Positions 6,340-8,720 of a stretch of 8,720 bases of DNA are shown in pieces. How positions within the stretch are numbered: position 1 is the first letter of the stretch; each line of letters opens with the position of its first letter. A model generated the notes under the pieces. The model was not told where the DNA came from. It made no database searches and saw nothing but the letters and a program-made list of their open reading frames with translations. This stretch comes from Bifidobacterium breve (GTDB lineage: Bacteria; Actinomycetota; Acidimicrobiia; IMCC26256; PALSA-555): contig CAMDCC010000113.1 in NCBI GenBank assembly GCA_945889545.1, positions 1 through 8,720 of the forward strand. The letters run 5' to 3'. A program made the translations under genes and the position numbers.

Positions 6340-7071
6340 ATGGATCTAGGCATCGCAGGACGACGCGCCGCGGTTGCTGCGGCTTCGAAGGGCTTGGGTC
6401 TCGCCACCGCCAGCGCGCTGGCCGCGGCGGGAGTGCACGTGGCGATCTGCGGTCGAGACCGAGCATCAGTCGAGGCCGCAGCAAGCGGTACCGACCTCGT
6501 CCCGTTGGTAGCCGATGTCGGGACGCCCGACGGTGCACAGGGCTTCGTGCGAGCCGCACATGAGGCTCTCGGGGGGATCGACATCCTCGTGACGAACGCC
6601 GGTGGACCGCCCCCAGGGCGGTTCGCCGACATCACCGACCTTGGCGACTACGCGCGTGCCTTCGAGCTCAACTGCCTGTCGACGATCGCAATGTGCACCG
6701 AGGCCGTGCCGGCAATGCAAGCCCAGAAATGGGGCCGAGTCGTCGCGATCACTTCGATCGCCGTACGCCAACCGATGCCGTATCTGATCCTCTCCAACAC
6801 CGCGCGCGCCGGCGTGACCGGCTTCCTCAAGACGTTGGCCGGCGAGGTCGCGCCCGACGGCGTCACCGTGAACTCGCTGCAGCCCGGACTGCACGACACC
6901 GAGCGTCTCCGGTCGTTGGGGGGCGCTGATCCAACTGGCGTGCCTACGGGAACGCTCGGCCGTCCGGCCGACTTCGGCGCGATCGCGGCGTTCTTGTGCT
7001 CCGATCAGGCTCGCTTCCTCACGGGTGCAGCCATCCAGGTCGACGGCGGCGCGTACGGCGGTCTTCAGTAG
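6340..7071 (+). CDS. Short-chain dehydrogenase/reductase family protein with altered active site
   Basis: The protein has 243 residues and the SDR Rossmann layout. The nucleotide-binding turn is AAASKGLG at 13-20 in place of TGxxxGxG, followed by DILVTNAGG at 81-89, Ser139 in ITSIA, QPG at 181-183, and FLTGAAIQVDGGAYGG near the C-terminus. The catalytic YxxxK motif is missing. Aligning the following helix (AGVTGFLKTLA) puts Ser152 and Arg156 (SNTAR) at the Tyr and Lys positions; Tyr148 lies four residues before Ser152. This LSNxxR pattern belongs to a recognisable FabG-like SDR subgroup, so it is probably ancestral, not decay. Whether it reduces a substrate, or what that is, cannot be told. 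It starts at ATG 6340 with a good ribosome binding site, 29 nt after the XdhC gene, as the last member of the run. A link to molybdenum enzyme maturation or to the pathway served is only contextual. Confidence 0.85.
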   Translation: MDLGIAGRRAAVAAASKGLGLATASALAAAGVHVAICGRDRASVEAAASGTDLVPLVADVGTPDGAQGFVRAAHEALGGIDILVTNAGGPPPGRFADITDLGDYARAFELNCLSTIAMCTEAVPAMQAQKWGRVVAITSIAVRQPMPYLILSNTARAGVTGFLKTLAGEVAPDGVTVNSLQPGLHDTERLRSLGGADPTGVPTGTLGRPADFGAIAAFLCSDQARFLTGAAIQVDGGAYGGLQ

Positions 7072-7091
7072 CGCACATCGGCGGCCGCCTC

Positions 7092-7118
7092 GGCGGCGGA
7101 ATCGGCCGAAACGCCGCC
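7092..7118 (+). other. G+C-rich hairpin between the SDR and CDP-alcohol phosphatidyltransferase genes
   Basis: GGCGGCG at 7092-7098 pairs perfectly with CGCCGCC at 7112-7118 around a 13-base loop that itself contains the palindrome TCGGCCGA (7102-7109). It ends one base before the next -10 box. There is no T-tract. It could weaken readthrough from the SDR gene, or act as an operator covering the promoter. Confidence 0.3.
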
Positions 7119-7124
7119 TACGCT
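7119..7124 (+). promoter_or_regulatory. -10 box (TACGCT) for leaderless transcription of the phosphatidyltransferase gene
   Basis: TACGCT fits TANNNT, then six bases (GGCGCC), then GTG at 7131. The spacing is identical to that at 1571 and 3154. It decides the start of the gene, because the reading frame is open upstream to 6996. No -35 box is apparent. Confidence 0.6.
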
Positions 7125-7130
7125 GGCGCC

Positions 7131-7760
7131 GTGCCCGACACTGGCGTGGACCACGGGGTGTTCACCGTCCCCAATGCGATCTCGGTGGCCCGCCTCCTCT
7201 GTGTCCCGCTGTTCCTCTGGCTGCTCTTCGGCGCCGAGGAACGCACGGCCGCCATGTTGCTCCTCGGCGGACTCGGCGCCACCGATTGGGTCGACGGCTG
7301 GATCGCTCGTCGCTTCGATCAGGGCAGCGTGGTCGGCAAGATCCTCGATCCGGTCGCCGACCGGATCCTCCTGCTCACGGCAGTCATCGCGCTGATGATC
7401 GATGGCGCCGTCCCGACCTGGGTCGGGGTCCTCGTGCTGGTGCGTGAGGCGATCGTGAGTCTCGCCACCCTCGCACTGGCCGCTGCCGGTGCTGCCCGCA
7501 TCGATGTGCAATGGACCGGCAAAGCGGGCACCTTCGCACTCATGTTCGCTCTCCCTGGTTTCCTGCTGATCGACGTCCTCGATCCGGGCATCTGGCGCGA
7601 CATCGCCGAGGTCATCACCTGGACCGCGACCGCCGGTGGCCTGACGCTCGGGTACATCGCCGCGGCGCGCTACATCCCGATCGCCCGTGAAGCGCTGCGC
7701 GCCGGCCGCGGTGGCCGCACCGCGAAGACCCCAGACAAGAGCACAGAGGTAGCGGCGTGA
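7131..7760 (+). CDS. CDP-alcohol phosphatidyltransferase (PgsA-like membrane protein)
   Basis: From GTG 7131 the protein has 209 residues. It contains the complete family signature: D52-x2-D55-G56-x2-A59-R60-x8-G69-x3-D73-x3-D77. These residues bind the divalent metal and CDP moiety. About six hydrophobic segments are seen (roughly 20-35, 40-52, 78-95, 96-118, 127-149, 160-180), as usual for these inner-membrane enzymes. They move a phosphatidyl group from CDP-diacylglycerol to an alcohol. The VPNAISVARLL opening and KILDPVADRILLL resemble phosphatidylglycerophosphate synthase, but cardiolipin or phosphatidylinositol-phosphate synthase activity is not excluded. Longer versions starting up to 6996 would add a low-complexity Arg/Gly-rich tail lying inside the SDR gene and are rejected in favour of the start placed six bases after TACGCT. 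Its stop overlaps the nucleotidyltransferase start in GTGA, implying coupled translation. Confidence 0.9.
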   Translation: MPDTGVDHGVFTVPNAISVARLLCVPLFLWLLFGAEERTAAMLLLGGLGATDWVDGWIARRFDQGSVVGKILDPVADRILLLTAVIALMIDGAVPTWVGVLVLVREAIVSLATLALAAAGAARIDVQWTGKAGTFALMFALPGFLLIDVLDPGIWRDIAEVITWTATAGGLTLGYIAAARYIPIAREALRAGRGGRTAKTPDKSTEVAA

Positions 7761-8720
7761 AAGCCGTCATCCTCGCCGGGGGAGAGGGAACACGACTGCG
7801 TCCGCTCACCAGCAACCAGCCGAAGCCGATGATCCCGGTCGTCAACCGGCCGCTGATGGAGCACATCGTGACGCTCCTCGCGGGCCACGGGTTCGACGAC
7901 ATCGTCGTGACGGTCGCGTATCTCGCGAACCAGATACGCGACTACTTCGGCGACGGCGCTGACTTCGGGCCACGCATGCGCTACGCCACCGACGAGACGC
8001 CGCTCGGCACCGCGGGCTCGGTGCGCAACGCAGCCTCTGAGCTCGACGACACCTTCCTCGTGATCTCCGGCGACGTGCTCACTGACATCGACCTCAGTGC
8101 CTTCGTGAAGGCACACCGCGAGAGCGGAGCGGTCGCGTCGATCGCGCTCAAGCGCGTGGAGAATCCCCTCGAGTTCGGCATCGTGATCACCAATCCCGAC
8201 GGGAGCATCGAACGCTTCCTCGAGAAACCGAACTGGGGCGAGGTGTTCTCCGACACGATCAACACGGGGATCTACGTGCTCGAGCCGGAGATCTTCGATC
8301 TCATCCCGGAGGGGGAAGTTGTCGACTTCGCCGCGGATGTGTTCCCTGCCGCGCTCGCCAAAGGGCTCAAGCTGCACGGTCACATCACCGACGGCTACTG
8401 GGAAGACATTGGAACCACTGATGCGTACCTCAGCGCGCACGCGGATGTGCTCGATGGCCGCGTGAACGTCGACATCGAGGGCTTCGAGCTCAGCGCGGGC
8501 GTATGGCTCGGCGAGGGCGCCGAGATCGACCCAGGGGCAGTTGTCCAAGGACCCACGATCATCGGCGCCAACTGTCGGATCGAGGCGGGCGCAAGCATTC
8601 GCGAGTACACGGTGCTCGGCGCCGACGTCGTGGTGAAGAGCGACGCTTCGCTCGAGCGCGCCATCTGCCACGACCATGTGTATGTAGGCCGAAGCGCTCG
8701 CCTCCGTGGCTGCATCATCG
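7757..8720 (+). CDS. Mannose-1-phosphate guanylyltransferase-like sugar-phosphate nucleotidyltransferase, 3' end outside the window
   Basis: 321 residues are visible from GTG 7757, and the gene is still open at the right edge. The N-terminal nucleotidyltransferase domain has the signature AGGEGTRLRPLT at 7-18 with QPKPM at 21-25, then GTAGSV at 84-89, ISGDVLTDID at 103-112 (metal-binding Asp), FLEKP at 154-158, NTGIYVL at 169-175, and WEDIGT at 215-220. From about 245 a left-handed beta-helix of hexapeptide repeats begins (GVWLGEGAEIDPGAVV). These enzymes make NDP-sugars, most likely GDP-mannose here, in the cytoplasm for glycan or glycolipid synthesis. The pattern resembles the long bifunctional proteins that carry a phosphomannomutase/phosphoglucomutase domain after the helix; whether that domain is present lies beyond the edge. 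The GTGA overlap with the phosphatidyltransferase stop means the two genes are probably co-translated. Glucose-1-phosphate specificity cannot be ruled out. Confidence 0.88.
   Translation, partial: MKAVILAGGEGTRLRPLTSNQPKPMIPVVNRPLMEHIVTLLAGHGFDDIVVTVAYLANQIRDYFGDGADFGPRMRYATDETPLGTAGSVRNAASELDDTFLVISGDVLTDIDLSAFVKAHRESGAVASIALKRVENPLEFGIVITNPDGSIERFLEKPNWGEVFSDTINTGIYVLEPEIFDLIPEGEVVDFAADVFPAALAKGLKLHGHITDGYWEDIGTTDAYLSAHADVLDGRVNVDIEGFELSAGVWLGEGAEIDPGAVVQGPTIIGANCRIEAGASIREYTVLGADVVVKSDASLERAICHDHVYVGRSARLRGCII

Noticed and set aside
6996..7130. Upstream extension of the phosphatidyltransferase to 6996
   Set aside because: The added residues are Arg/Gly-rich, lie largely inside the SDR gene and precede the conserved VPNAIS opening. 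The -10 box six bases before GTG 7131 explains the start better.
7670..8677. 335-codon open frame on the minus strand
   Set aside because: It is antisense to the nucleotidyltransferase gene, rich in Val, Asp, Glu and Arg without domain motifs, and mirrors the third-position bias of the real gene.
1..8720. Abundant GATC/CGATCG words
   Set aside because: They follow from frequent Asp-GAT, Ile-ATC and similar codons in this base composition. I see no clustering that suggests an origin or a regulatory array.

Overview
The window is compact, G+C-rich bacterial chromosome (roughly two thirds G+C by eye). It is almost fully coding, with GTG starts at most genes, many stop/start overlaps, and TANNNT boxes sitting directly upstream of start codons. 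These traits, and the look of the proteins (a short RNB nuclease with an SMDLDQ-like motif, an actinobacterial-style XdhC, a cyanobacterial/actinobacterial-type sugar-phosphate nucleotidyltransferase), point to an actinobacterium, perhaps of the Acidimicrobiia. That placement is inference; there is no marker gene.

Layout. (1) Minus strand, 1-1448: a LOG-family nucleotide phosphoribohydrolase-like gene, followed 6 nt later by the start of an RNB-domain exoribonuclease that runs off the left edge. (2) A 122-nt divergent intergenic region (1449-1570) with a candidate -10 box for each direction. (3) Plus strand, 1571-3115: a gamma-glutamyltransferase-family Ntn hydrolase, apparently monocistronic. 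(4) Plus strand, 3154-7071: a tight five-gene run of MoxR/CoxD-like AAA+ ATPase, CoxE-like VWA protein, a short one-domain XdhC/CoxI protein, a longer XdhC with the Rossmann domain, and a short-chain dehydrogenase with an altered active site. Genes of the first four kinds are typically maturation factors for molybdenum hydroxylases (CO dehydrogenase or xanthine dehydrogenase type), but no structural subunit of such an enzyme is in the window. (5) Plus strand, 7131-8720: a CDP-alcohol phosphatidyltransferase whose stop overlaps the start of a mannose-1-phosphate guanylyltransferase-like gene that runs off the right edge.

The clearest regulatory signal is a shared arrangement at all three plus-strand transcription-unit heads (1571, 3154, 7131): a TANNNT hexamer, exactly six bases, then GTG. 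This predicts leaderless transcripts starting on the G of the start codon. It is absent at the same offset upstream of the six genes that sit inside runs. The minus-strand LOG gene has a near-match (TAGCGT, seven bases, TTG).

No tRNA, rRNA, CRISPR array, insertion sequence or phage gene was seen. No gene-free stretch exceeds 122 nt. The most interesting biology is the maturation cassette without its enzyme, its asymmetric split XdhC pair, and the attached SDR with a SxxxR in place of YxxxK.
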